In this document: in pieces, positions 1 through 7,676 of the stretch
How the letters are laid out: each line of letters opens with the position of its first letter
How positions within the stretch are numbered: the first letter of the stretch is position 1
Made by a program: the position numbers and the translations under genes
DNA from: JAGLTZ01 sp023135015
GTDB taxonomy: Bacteria; Blakebacterota; Blakebacteria; Blakebacterales; Blakebacteraceae
Assembly: GCA_030631625.1 (NCBI GenBank)
Contig: DAOVKT010000042.1
Coordinates: 1-18,116 of the forward strand
Direction of reading: 5' to 3'
DNA: 18,116 nucleotides
The notes under the pieces: generated by a model
Seen by the model: the letters and a program-made list of their open reading frames with translations, nothing else
What the model was told of the DNA's origin: nothing
Databases searched by the model: none

Positions 1-1510
1 GAGTAAGTGCGGCTGTTGCGACAGTAGCCTGGCTGCGGGGGACATCATCCGGACTTTCCAGGTCGACCGGCCGCGGAAAAGATCCGGGCTCGGCGCTCAA
101 GGACTTGTGCAGCCGGTAGCTGAATTGAAGTCCCACTCTTGCCAGCGGAGCTGGCGTAATCCCCCGTGAAGGGGTTTTTCCCGAGAAACCTTGTACATTA
201 CCTGAGACACCTGCCGGAAGCGTTCTTTTTATACCTGCAAAGATTGCGAAGGCATCGGGCCCCACCCAGTGACCGAGGGGTTGATCGTAGTCCCTTATCC
301 AGCTCTCGGTCAGCGTCCCGAGCCGGAGCCGGCTCTCCCAGCGCCCCAGAGGATGGAGGCCCCGGTAGAGCCGCTCGGAGGTCCACACCCCTTCGAAGTA
401 TGCCTCCCACGGGCCTCGAAGGGCTTCGACACCAGCGAGGAAGCCCAACGACGAGGGATCGGATTTTTCAGACTCTGTGGGTGCCTGGAGGTCATCGATC
501 GCAAGCTCTGCGTAAAGTCCCAGCCCCGGCCCGGGATACCAGAGGCCGTCAAAACTCCACATCATATTATCGTAGTTGCGGTACTGGTCGTGCTGAATGA
601 GAACGGGACCCAGATCGGAGATGGAGGGGCGGCGGCCGTAGTAGACCGCACCCTCGGTCAGTCCCAGGCGTAGATTCGGTCCGGGCCGCCAAGTGATCCT
701 GTGCATGTAGACCGACTTTTCATCATCGTCGAACGCCTCCCGGCCCAGGTCCGGGATCACGGCGCGTTCCTCGGCACTAAGTGCCGGCAGCAGTGGCGCA
801 TAGAGCAGCTCAAATGTCCAGGTGTCGCCGCCTGCTTCGGCTGCAATCCCGTCGAAGAATCGGACTTCGCCCCCAAGCATCAGGCCGCCGCTGCGTCCTA
901 TGCTCCAGTCTCGCCCGAGCCTTCCGATCTCGACGAGGAAAGGCCCGACAGATACACCGAGAGAAGCCCTTCTCAACATCTGGCGGTTCACCTGATGATT
1001 GTTACGAGGCAGGTTCCACCAGTCCCTCCCCTCGACTTCCCATTTCTCGCGGAAGTCCGCCTCCATGAGGAACTCCCAGCCCTCGCCTGCCGCAACACCC
1101 CTGACGGTGAGAAATGACAGCTCCTCTGTGACCCGCAGTTCCCTGTAACCGTTGCTGAGGGCCGCCGGGGAGTACTGGAACCCCACCTCGGCCCTCACCC
1201 GCGCCGGTGTACTGCTATCGGGTATCAGCCATAAACTCGCAAGATTCTCCAACCACGCCGCCGATTGTGAGGAGGCCCTGAAGAGATCCAGGCGATTCGT
1301 TCGCGGTGTCATCGGCCCCGCTGGAACGATCCCGAGTCTGAGCGCCTGCCGCCGGAACTCCTCCCGGACGAGACGCCCATCCGGAAGAGGCACGGCTGAA
1401 GTCTGGGCCATAAGGCGTGCATGAGGAATTGTGGAGGAGAACAGGAGAACCAACGAGGCTAAAAGTAAAGACGGATTAGCCTCGCTGCGAATCAGCCGGC
1501 ACAACTTCAT
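1..1510 (-). CDS. Wzi-like outer-membrane beta-barrel protein, 3' end beyond window
   Basis: An open frame of 503 codons starts at ATG 1510-1508 and reaches the left window edge without a stop; I checked every codon. It begins with a signal peptide: basic MKLCRLIRSE, then a hydrophobic stretch LLLASLVLLF at about residues 15-24. The mature part alternates polar and hydrophobic residues and is rich in Trp, Tyr and Gly, as in beta barrels. Segments such as GLWYPGPGLGLYAELAIDD and LGLTEGAVYYGRR resemble the capsule-assembly Wzi family, whose members are usually about 450-600 residues, so most of the gene is present. Wzi of E. coli anchors capsule polysaccharide to the outer membrane; related barrels occur in many diderms without a known substrate. 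The start overlaps the engB stop (ATGA), suggesting translational coupling. The family assignment is by recalled pattern and is moderate; an outer-membrane barrel is more certain than a role in capsule. Confidence 0.6.
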   Translation of the reverse strand, partial: MKLCRLIRSEANPSLLLASLVLLFSSTIPHARLMAQTSAVPLPDGRLVREEFRRQALRLGIVPAGPMTPRTNRLDLFRASSQSAAWLENLASLWLIPDSSTPARVRAEVGFQYSPAALSNGYRELRVTEELSFLTVRGVAAGEGWEFLMEADFREKWEVEGRDWWNLPRNNHQVNRQMLRRASLGVSVGPFLVEIGRLGRDWSIGRSGGLMLGGEVRFFDGIAAEAGGDTWTFELLYAPLLPALSAEERAVIPDLGREAFDDDEKSVYMHRITWRPGPNLRLGLTEGAVYYGRRPSISDLGPVLIQHDQYRNYDNMMWSFDGLWYPGPGLGLYAELAIDDLQAPTESEKSDPSSLGFLAGVEALRGPWEAYFEGVWTSERLYRGLHPLGRWESRLRLGTLTESWIRDYDQPLGHWVGPDAFAIFAGIKRTLPAGVSGNVQGFSGKTPSRGITPAPLARVGLQFSYRLHKSLSAEPGSFPRPVDLESPDDVPRSQATVATAALT

Positions 1511-2169
1511 CGGCCCATCTCCTCCAGGGCCGGCCAGACATCACGGATCCCCGTGCCCTTTGTGGAGGAGATCTGGAGAACCGCACGGGCGCCCAGACTG
1601 AGCAGCGGCCCCTCGGAATCGCGCCATACACGGGCCAGCTCACCCTGCTTCAGTTTGTCACTCTTGGTGAGAAGAGCGACGAAGTGGATCCCTTTCTGAC
1701 CGAGCCAATCCGCCATCTGAATATCGGAGTCCGTAGGCGGTCGCCGGCCATCTGTTATCAGGGCAACGCCCCACAGTCTTCTGCCCGTTTCCGAGTTGGA
1801 GCCTGCTCCCAGGTAACCTTCGATAAGGGGTCCCCACTTTCCCCGCTCTGCCTTCGAAACCTGTGCGTAGCCATAGCCGGGGAGATCAACCAGGCTCAGT
1901 CTGCCCTCCCAGAAATGGTCATGTCCTAACCGCCTGCGGATGCGGCATCCGTAGATGTTCAATGCACGGGTCTTGCCTGGGGTATTGCTCGTACGGGCCA
2001 GGTCCTTTCGGCCCAGGAGGGCGTTGATCAGCGAGGACTTTCCAACGTTGGAACGACCGGCGAAGGCCAACTCGGGGTAATCTACTTCCGGAAGCTGCCG
2101 AAGGTCGTGTGCGGAGAGCTCGAACCAGCTCTCCAAGACATCACCCGGTGTATAAGGAAACACAGCCAC
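1507..2169 (-). CDS. engB: Ribosome biogenesis GTPase EngB/YsxC/YihA
   Basis: This 220-residue protein matches the EngB GTPase family, needed for late assembly of the large ribosomal subunit in the cytoplasm. All G motifs are visible: GRSNVGKS (38-45) for G1, a conserved Thr near 63 in the SNTPGKT switch for G2, DLPGYGYA (95-102) for G3, TKSD (168-171) for G4 and SST (201-203) for G5. The start is GTG at 2169-2167, preceded by an AGAGGTG ribosome-binding site about 6 bases upstream. It begins 12 bases after the clpX stop, so it belongs to the tig-clpP-clpX operon. Its TGA stop overlaps the ATG of the following barrel gene. The length is normal (family about 195-220) and all G motifs are complete. 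Confidence 0.95.
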   Translation of the reverse strand: MAVFPYTPGDVLESWFELSAHDLRQLPEVDYPELAFAGRSNVGKSSLINALLGRKDLARTSNTPGKTRALNIYGCRIRRRLGHDHFWEGRLSLVDLPGYGYAQVSKAERGKWGPLIEGYLGAGSNSETGRRLWGVALITDGRRPPTDSDIQMADWLGQKGIHFVALLTKSDKLKQGELARVWRDSEGPLLSLGARAVLQISSTKGTGIRDVWPALEEMGR

Positions 2170-2181
2170 ACCACACCTCTG

Positions 2182-3543
2182 TCATGCGCTCTTCTTGCGT
2201 TCGGCCGGCTCTTCAGGGCTGGCAGCTGGTTGAGGCTGTACAGCCGGCTGCACTGCTTCCCCCTCACCAGCAGCATCAAGCGCTTCAACCCGTGAGGCGA
2301 CGCCGCTGCGGATAATTTCGGAAGTGAGAATGATCTTCTCCGGGGTTTTCTCGCCTGGTACCTCGTACATCAGATCGAGCATAACAGCCTCGAGGATAGA
2401 GCGGAGCGCCCTGGCACCGGTACCTTTCTCAATAGCCAGCTCCACCACTGTCTTGAGGGCCTCCTCCTCTAGCTCAAGCTTGACCCCGTCCATCTCGAAC
2501 GACTTCAGGTACTGCTTGACCAGCGCGTTCTTCGGCTCGGTGAGGATCCGGAGCAGTGCGTCCTCGTCCAGGTCATCCAGAGCACAGAGCACCGGCAGCC
2601 GCCCCACCAGCTCCGGAATCATCCCGTAGCGCAGCAGGTCGTCGAACTCGGTCCGGTTCAGCAGCATACCCCTTGTCTGCTTGCTGACTTCCTGAGACTT
2701 GCCGAAGCCCACGACCTTCTTGCCCAGGCGCCGGCCCACGATCGTCTCCAGGCCGTCGAATGATCCACCACAGATGAAGAGGATATTTGTGGTGTCGATC
2801 TGTATGAGTGCCTGCTCGGGGTGCTTGCGACCACCTTTGGGAGGCACCTGCGCGGCGGTACCCTCGAGGATCTTCAGCAGGGCCTGCTGCACACCCTCTC
2901 CCGAGACATCGCGTGTAATACTCGGGTTCTCGCTCTTGCGGGCGACCTTGTCTATCTCATCAATGTAGACGATGCCCAGTTCGGCCTGCCGCACGTCGTA
3001 GTCGGCCGACTGCAGAAGACGCACCAGGATGTTCTCAACATCCTCGCCCACGTATCCCGCCTCTGTGAGCGTGGTGGCGTCTGCTATGGTGAAGGGAACT
3101 TTCAGGATCCGGGCCAGGGTCTGAGCCAGCAGTGTCTTGCCGACCCCCGTCGGCCCCATGAGCAGGATATTCGACTTCTCCAGCTCCACATCGTCGTCGC
3201 GCAGCTCGTCGAGGCCCGCCCGGTACTTGATCCGCTTGTAATGATTGTAGACGGCGACGGCGAGGGTCTTCTTCGCCTCCTCCTGCCCGATCACGTACTG
3301 GCTCAGAACCGCGACGATCTCCTTCGGCGTGGGGAGGGTCCCCAGGTCGAACTCGGGTTCTCTGTCCTCTTCCTCACGTAGGATATCGTTGCAGAGGGCC
3401 ACGCACTCATTGCAGACATGGACACCCGGACCGGTAATCAGTTTCTGGACCTGTTCCGGCCCCCTCCCGCAGAAGGAGCACCTGAGAAGGGTTGAACTCT
3501 CCCCGGGTCCGTCAGGACCACCGAATGTGCGGTCATCACTCAT
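2182..3543 (-). CDS. clpX: ClpX, ATPase subunit of the ClpXP protease
   Basis: AAA+ unfoldase that recognises substrates and threads them into ClpP in the cytoplasm. From the chosen start it has 453 residues. An N-terminal zinc-binding domain carries C22, C25, C44 and C47. The AAA+ core shows Walker A GPTGVGKT (130-137), pore loop GYVG (163-166), Walker B IVYIDEID (191-198), RKH loop (239-241), the ClpP-contact loop as VGF (278-280, usually IGF) and sensor 2 GARALRS (376-382). The C-terminal tail (about 420-453) is rich in Ala, Pro and Glu and makes the protein longer than E. coli ClpX (424). I chose ATG 3543 because an AAGGG site lies about 7 bases upstream. ATG 3546 is equally in frame, and the longer frame to 3624 would overlap clpP. 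It starts 13 bases after the clpP stop. Confidence 0.96.
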   Translation of the reverse strand: MSDDRTFGGPDGPGESSTLLRCSFCGRGPEQVQKLITGPGVHVCNECVALCNDILREEEDREPEFDLGTLPTPKEIVAVLSQYVIGQEEAKKTLAVAVYNHYKRIKYRAGLDELRDDDVELEKSNILLMGPTGVGKTLLAQTLARILKVPFTIADATTLTEAGYVGEDVENILVRLLQSADYDVRQAELGIVYIDEIDKVARKSENPSITRDVSGEGVQQALLKILEGTAAQVPPKGGRKHPEQALIQIDTTNILFICGGSFDGLETIVGRRLGKKVVGFGKSQEVSKQTRGMLLNRTEFDDLLRYGMIPELVGRLPVLCALDDLDEDALLRILTEPKNALVKQYLKSFEMDGVKLELEEEALKTVVELAIEKGTGARALRSILEAVMLDLMYEVPGEKTPEKIILTSEIIRSGVASRVEALDAAGEGEAVQPAVQPQPAASPEEPAERKKSA

Positions 3544-3556
3544 CATCAGTCCCTTA

Positions 3557-4150
3557 TCAATCCCTGTTCGCTTCCGGGTCGTAGACAGTGTCAACCAGCC
3601 CGTACTCCTTGGCCTCATCAGCACTCATGAAAAAGTTGCGGTCGGTGTCATTCAGGATTTTCTCCCTATCCCGACCGGTGTGCTTCACGAGCATCTCGAC
3701 GAGCCTTTCCTTCAGCTTCAGCATTTCCCTGGCGTGGATCTCGATGTCGGAGACCTGCCCCTCGATCCCTCCCCACGGCTGGTGGATCATGACACGCGCA
3801 TTGGGCAGGCAGCTTCGCTTACCGGCGGCGCCGGCCGCGAGCAGGATGGCGCTCATACTGGAGGCCTGCCCCATGCAGATAGTGGCAACATCACAGCGGA
3901 CGTACTGCATGGTATCATAGATCCCCAGGCCGGCCGTAACCATGCCGCCGGGGCTGTTTATATAGAGCTGCACATCCTTATCGGGGTCCTCGGCTTCGAG
4001 GAAGAGCAGCTGGGCAATAACCAGGTTGGCGATGGCATCATCGACTGGGGCGCCGATGAAGACGATCCGGTCTTTGAGAAGACGGGAATAGATATCGTAG
4101 GCGCGCTCTCCGCGCCCGGTTGTCTCAACAACGATGGGGATCAATCCCAT
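3557..4150 (-). CDS. clpP: ClpP, proteolytic subunit of ClpXP, with Asn at the triad Asp position
   Basis: Serine peptidase that forms the barrel into which ClpX feeds unfolded proteins. It has 197 residues, normal for the family. The nucleophile is Ser98 in GQASSMSA (usual form GQAASMGA) and the histidine is His123 in MIHQPWGG. The third triad residue is normally Asp in a T-D-R-D-x-F motif; here the motif is T-D-R-N-F-F, with Asn172 encoded by AAC. The oligomerisation and oxyanion regions (YINSPGG, 63-69) are intact. GGAGGG lies 8 bases before the ATG. It sits between tig and clpX, as in many bacteria. Listeria ClpP1 is a known natural Asn variant with weak activity, but that organism has a second ClpP; whether this genome has one cannot be seen here. 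Confidence 0.96.
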   Translation of the reverse strand: MGLIPIVVETTGRGERAYDIYSRLLKDRIVFIGAPVDDAIANLVIAQLLFLEAEDPDKDVQLYINSPGGMVTAGLGIYDTMQYVRCDVATICMGQASSMSAILLAAGAAGKRSCLPNARVMIHQPWGGIEGQVSDIEIHAREMLKLKERLVEMLVKHTGRDREKILNDTDRNFFMSADEAKEYGLVDTVYDPEANRD

Positions 4151-4196
4151 TCCTGTTTCCCTCCGCTAATAAGTTTACATTCAGGGAAGTATACGA

Positions 4197-5663
4197 CTAT
4201 CTCCCCGGAATGATCAGACCGGAACCCTCCTGACCCTCTTCTTCCTCGGGCGATGCCGGCGGACCGGCGGGCTCCATCGGCTCCTTTGCGCCGGAGATGT
4301 CCGTCAAGATAATACCCGATGAAGGCTCTGCGGGTTCCGGAGCTTCGGGAGCCTCGCGTTCCTTCGGGGTGATCTTCTTCTCCTTGACCTTCGCCTCACC
4401 CAGAATCAGATCGACAACCTTCTCCTCGCGTATGTCGGCCCGGATCCGGTCGATCCGGCCCTGCTCCGAGAGGACCCTGTAAGTCTCTTTCGGCTCCTGG
4501 CCATAGTTCTCCGCGACCCTGTTAACCCGTTCCCGCACTTCTTCCTCACTTACCTTGATCTCCTCCTGATTGGCAATGCGCATCTGCAGCAGCTGCCACT
4601 TCATCTGCACCTGAGCGATACCACGGTACTGCCGGTGGATCGCCTCTTCATCGATCGGCTGGTCCCCGGCGGCCTGCTTGTGATCCTCCACCACGCTGGC
4701 AAGATATCGCCGGATCAGCGTTTCGGGTACTTCGACCACGTTTTTCTGGATAAGCTTGTCAATTGCCTGCCCGACCATATAGCGGCGGGCTTCCGCCTCC
4801 ACGTGCTCTTTCAGATCTTCCCTCACCTTCTGCCGCAGGTCGTCGAGGTCACTGAAATCGCCGAGTGCGCGGGCATACTCGTCATCGAGTGCAGGCAGGA
4901 GCTTCTCCTTGATCTCATTGACCTGGACCAGGAACACCTTCCTCACCACCTGCCCTCCACCTGGCAGAGCCCCATTGCCTGTGTCTGTTGTGCCGGCTGT
5001 TAATTCAATATTAACCCGCCGGTCGTCTCCCTTTTCCACACCCACCAGCTGGCGGCCCACCTCAGATCCCTCGCCTTCCCGGGCAACATGCAGGGTGCGG
5101 TTTGGAGATCTATTGCCGATTATCGGCGTGCCGCCTTCATCACATTCGAGGATATCGGCCACCAGGTAGTCGCCGTACTCGGCCGGGCGCTCTACGGGAA
5201 CCAGTTCGGCGGTCCGCTCCTGCAGCCCAAGGATGGCCTCCTCGACATCCTGCTCCGTAATCTGCCTGACAGGCTTCTCCAGCTTCAGCCCCCGGTAGCC
5301 CTTCACCTCGAACTCGGGCATGATCTCAACAGTGGCCCTGACCGTGAGAGGGCCGGATTCGCCGTAATCGAGATCCTCTATCTTTGGCGGTGCCAGAGGC
5401 GATATCTCGTTATCATCCAGTGCCTTTCCCAGAGCCCCGGGAAGCACCGCCTCAATGGCCTCGGCGCGGATATCATGACCATGCCGCTGGAGGATAATGT
5501 TCTCCGGAACCTTCCCCTTGCGAAACCCGTCGATCCTGACCTTCTGCCGGTAGACTTTAAGGATGCGCTTCTCTTCAGATTCCACCTCTTCACGGGGAAC
5601 CTGCAGCTCCACGGAGCGCTGCCAGGTTGAGGTCTTTCTTATGGTTACGTTTTGGTCTGCGAT
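4197..5663 (-). CDS. tig: Trigger factor; start inferred at a non-standard AUC codon
   Basis: Ribosome-associated chaperone that binds nascent chains at the exit tunnel. The ribosome-docking signature VRIDGFRKGKVP matches the E. coli sequence exactly. A divergent FKBP-like domain follows, with GVEKGDDRRVNIEL as its last strands, then a long helical C-terminal domain and an acidic tail (EEEEGQEG) ending LIIPGR. The first standard start, GTG 5612, would remove the first beta strand. The frame is open upstream to a TAG at 5690-5688 and encodes VTIRKTSTWQRSVELQVP, which aligns with the trigger factor N terminus. No ATG, GTG or TTG exists in that stretch. GAGGAG (5676-5671) lies exactly 7 bases before an ATC at 5663, giving a 488-residue protein with correct spacing to GFRKGK. 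The family call is secure; the start is uncertain. Confidence 0.93.
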   Translation of the reverse strand: MADQNVTIRKTSTWQRSVELQVPREEVESEEKRILKVYRQKVRIDGFRKGKVPENIILQRHGHDIRAEAIEAVLPGALGKALDDNEISPLAPPKIEDLDYGESGPLTVRATVEIMPEFEVKGYRGLKLEKPVRQITEQDVEEAILGLQERTAELVPVERPAEYGDYLVADILECDEGGTPIIGNRSPNRTLHVAREGEGSEVGRQLVGVEKGDDRRVNIELTAGTTDTGNGALPGGGQVVRKVFLVQVNEIKEKLLPALDDEYARALGDFSDLDDLRQKVREDLKEHVEAEARRYMVGQAIDKLIQKNVVEVPETLIRRYLASVVEDHKQAAGDQPIDEEAIHRQYRGIAQVQMKWQLLQMRIANQEEIKVSEEEVRERVNRVAENYGQEPKETYRVLSEQGRIDRIRADIREEKVVDLILGEAKVKEKKITPKEREAPEAPEPAEPSSGIILTDISGAKEPMEPAGPPASPEEEEGQEGSGLIIPGR

Positions 5664-5670
5664 CTCAATA

Positions 5671-5676
5671 CTCCTC
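5671..5676 (-). promoter_or_regulatory. Strong ribosome-binding site that positions the tig start
   Basis: GAGGAG on the minus strand, in the context GCGAGGAGT. It is 7 bases upstream of ATC 5663 and 1 base upstream of ATT 5669. No comparable site precedes GTG 5612. This favours initiation at the AUC codon, although no standard start codon is present in the frame here. Confidence 0.5.
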
Positions 5677-5678
5677 GC

Positions 5679-5708
5679 AATCTGTGACTACTGATGTTGT
5701 GACAGATT
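5679..5708 (-). repeat. Inverted repeat between tRNA-Leu and the tig ribosome-binding site
   Basis: Plus-strand AATCTGT at 5679-5685 pairs with ACAGATT at 5702-5708 across a 16-base loop. In the transcript this gives a 7-base-pair hairpin ending just before the GCGAGGAG ribosome-binding site. It has no T-tract, so it is not a usual terminator. It could be a processing site separating tRNA from mRNA or a translational control element; either role is inference. Confidence 0.4.
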
Positions 5709-5725
5709 ATCTGATTCTTTACGTC

Positions 5726-5810
5726 TGGTGCGAGAGGGGGGATTCGAACCCCCACGGGATAGCCCACAGGATCCTAAATCCTGCGCGTCTGCCAGTTCCG
5801 CCACTCTCGC
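5726..5810 (-). tRNA. tRNA-Leu, anticodon UAG
   Basis: An 85-base class II tRNA with encoded CCA. The acceptor arms GCGAGAG and CTCTCGC pair over 7 bases. The anticodon stem CAGGA/TCCTG holds the loop TTTAGGA, giving anticodon TAG (reads CUA and other CUN codons). A long variable arm GGG-CTAT-CCC is typical of leucine tRNAs, and the T arm is GGGGG-TTCGAAT-CCCCC. It lies downstream of a promoter-like sequence and upstream of tig in the same direction, with no terminator between them, so tRNA and protein operon may be cotranscribed. Confidence 0.97.
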
Positions 5811-5855
5811 CGGCAATGCGGTTTCTCTGGATGATGCAATACGTCCGAACTATGA

Positions 5856-5884
5856 AATATGCGAGGACTGCGGAAGAGTGTCAA
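5856..5884 (-). promoter_or_regulatory. Sigma70-like promoter for tRNA-Leu and probably tig-clpP-clpX-engB
   Basis: A perfect -35 box TTGACA (5884-5879) is separated by exactly 17 bases from a -10 box CATATT (5861-5856, 4 of 6 matches to TATAAT). It lies just after the stop of the upstream phosphatase gene and about 45 bases before the mature tRNA 5' end, as expected for a tRNA leader. Confidence 0.7.
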
Positions 5885-5896
5885 TCAGGGGGGCGA

Positions 5897-7204
5897 TCAG
5901 GGCAGCCGCTGCACCCCCACCATGGTCACATCATCCTCGTAGGGGGTGTCGCCTGCATGGGAGCGGACCTCCATCTGGACCTCGTGGATGACGCTTGCCA
6001 GGGGGAGTCCCACCGACTGTTTCAGGCATTCCTCCAGGGCTTCTTCGCCCATCAGCTCACCCTCTTCGTTCATCACCTCTGAAACACCGTCGGTGAAGAG
6101 GAACAGGATGTCTCCCTTATCCATCGTCACATTGCCTGAGCTGTAGGGCACCGAAGGCATCATCCCCAGAGGGATACCACCCTCGGTCATAGGTACCACC
6201 GTTTCATCGGGATCAGCATTTGCGCGTACTAGATAAGGAGGGTTGTGCCCTGCGTTTGTGAAGGTGAATTCACCGCTTGCCGGGTCGAGGATCCCGCAGA
6301 ACATCGTGATGAACTGGCTGGTGTCGGTCGAGCGGTGGATGAAGTCGTTGACCCTGGCCACCATGGAGGTCAGCTCGAAATCGTACTGGCTGTGGCTGCG
6401 CAGGGTGGCGTAGAGGTTGGCCATAAGCATGGCTGCCGGCACGCCGTGGCCCACCACGTCCGCTATGGTTATCAGCCACCGGCCGTCGTCGAGGAGAATG
6501 TAGTCGTAACTGTCGCCTCCGACCGCATCGCACGGGGTGCAGACACCCAGCAGCTCGAAACCCTCTATTTCGGGTGAGTCGGCCGGTAGAAGCCCCTTCT
6601 GTATCCCCTCAGCCACATCCAGTTCCTTCTCCAGCTCCTTCTTCTCGAGCGATTCCTTGAGCAGAAATGCGTTTTCCAGTGCGATGGCGGCGTGGGCCGA
6701 CAGGGCATCGAGGAAAGCGACATCATCCTGGCTGAAGAGCCCGTCTGTCTTGTTGAGGAGCTGGAAGACACCGATGATGTCACCTTCCTTGTTGCGCATC
6801 GGTGTGGTGATCATCGATTCCGTCTTATAGCCGCTCGCCTTGTCAACTTCGGAATTGAATCTGGGATCTGAATATGCGTCATCGAGGATGATGACCTCCC
6901 CGGTCCGGGCAACATAGCCGGCAAGCCCCTGTCCCAGAGGCAGGCGGATCTCGAGCTTCTCCTCGCCCTGAAGAACCTTCGACCAGATCTCCCCGTTCGG
7001 CTCGTCGACCAGGTAGATGGTTCCCCTGTCCGCTCTCACGTTCTCCGTGGCCGTGAGGAGAATGCGATCGAGGACCTCGTCCAGTTCCAGGGCCGAATTT
7101 ATCGTCTGGGAAGCGTCGATCAGTGCCGACAGCTTGGCGATCTCCTGCTGAGCAGTCGCCAGAGCTGAAATGAGGTTATTCTTTGATCCTGTTCCTTCCG
7201 TCAT
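5897..7204 (-). CDS. GAF domain, SpoIIE/PP2C-family serine phosphatase (RsbU type)
   Basis: 435 residues from ATG 7204. An N-terminal GAF sensor domain spans about 25-180 (conserved LPLGQGLAGYVARTGE region), a charged coiled coil about 180-205, and a SpoIIE/PP2C phosphatase domain about 225-435. The metal-binding aspartates are present: VGGDSYDY (Asp231), IADVVGHG (Asp249), FTDGVSE (Asp372) and DDVTMV (Asp424/425), together with NAGHNPPYLV. Such proteins remove phosphate from anti-sigma-factor antagonists (partner-switching) or similar targets in response to a ligand. No antagonist or kinase gene is visible here. The chosen ATG lies 1 base after the tsaE TAA; the longer frame to 7264 would overlap tsaE by 59 bases. 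It is the last gene of the run before the tRNA promoter. Confidence 0.9.
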   Translation of the reverse strand: MTEGTGSKNNLISALATAQQEIAKLSALIDASQTINSALELDEVLDRILLTATENVRADRGTIYLVDEPNGEIWSKVLQGEEKLEIRLPLGQGLAGYVARTGEVIILDDAYSDPRFNSEVDKASGYKTESMITTPMRNKEGDIIGVFQLLNKTDGLFSQDDVAFLDALSAHAAIALENAFLLKESLEKKELEKELDVAEGIQKGLLPADSPEIEGFELLGVCTPCDAVGGDSYDYILLDDGRWLITIADVVGHGVPAAMLMANLYATLRSHSQYDFELTSMVARVNDFIHRSTDTSQFITMFCGILDPASGEFTFTNAGHNPPYLVRANADPDETVVPMTEGGIPLGMMPSVPYSSGNVTMDKGDILFLFTDGVSEVMNEEGELMGEEALEECLKQSVGLPLASVIHEVQMEVRSHAGDTPYEDDVTMVGVQRLP

Positions 7205-7205
7205 C

Positions 7206-7634
7206 TTAATTCCGACCTTCTGTGATATTTGCGACCCGGCAGAGGCCATCATCTGAATACGCAAGAGTCACGGTGACAGTATGTGCCGGGAGCAGAGCCT
7301 CAGCCCGCTCGGCCCACTCTACCAATGTGACTCCGTCGGTGTCCAGCCACTCGTCGAGACCCAGGGCCAGGAACTCGGCCTGATCTTCGACGCGATACAG
7401 GTCGAGATGATAGACGGGAAGGTCTCCCTGGTAGATGTGGAGGCGTACGAAACTGGGAGAGGTGACCTCTTCAGTCACTCCGAGTACTTCGGCTGCCGCT
7501 TTGACGAAGGTGGTCTTGCCGGCCCCGAGAGGGCCTACCAGAGCAACCACGCTGCCTCCGGTCAGGCGCCCGGCCAGTTCGCGGGCCACCGCACGTGTGG
7601 ACTCCGCATCGGGAAGGGGTATGGTACGTTCCAT
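7206..7634 (-). CDS. tsaE: TsaE, ATPase of tRNA t6A37 biosynthesis
   Basis: Small P-loop ATPase that works with TsaB and TsaD to make N6-threonylcarbamoyladenosine at position 37 of ANN-decoding tRNAs. Visible motifs are Walker A GPLGAGKTTF, TSPSF, HLDLYRVED and LVEWAER, in the usual order. From ATG 7634 it has 142 residues, near the family norm of about 140-160. A TTG at 7646 would add four residues; neither start has a clear ribosome-binding site, so the start is uncertain. It lies between the FecR-thioredoxin gene (gap about 42 bases) and the phosphatase (1 base). Its place among signalling genes is probably incidental cotranscription. Confidence 0.93.
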   Translation of the reverse strand: MERTIPLPDAESTRAVARELAGRLTGGSVVALVGPLGAGKTTFVKAAAEVLGVTEEVTSPSFVRLHIYQGDLPVYHLDLYRVEDQAEFLALGLDEWLDTDGVTLVEWAERAEALLPAHTVTVTLAYSDDGLCRVANITEGRN

Positions 7635-7676
7635 AGTCGCAGGCAATATAAGAACGTTCGAACACCGCTGTAGTTA

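Noticed and set aside
3329..4213. Plus-strand open frame of 294 codons opposite clpX and clpP
   Set aside because: It is antisense to two conserved genes, has no recognisable domain, and arises from GC-rich codon use on the other strand.
5613..5725. Small plus-strand frames across the tRNA-tig gap
   Set aside because: They have no ribosome-binding site, cross the tRNA gene, and are shadows of minus-strand features.
7649..7665. GAAC-GTTC palindrome upstream of tsaE, suggesting a LexA box
   Set aside because: LexA boxes of the GAAC-N4-GTTC type need a four-base spacer; here the half sites abut, and tsaE is not an SOS gene.
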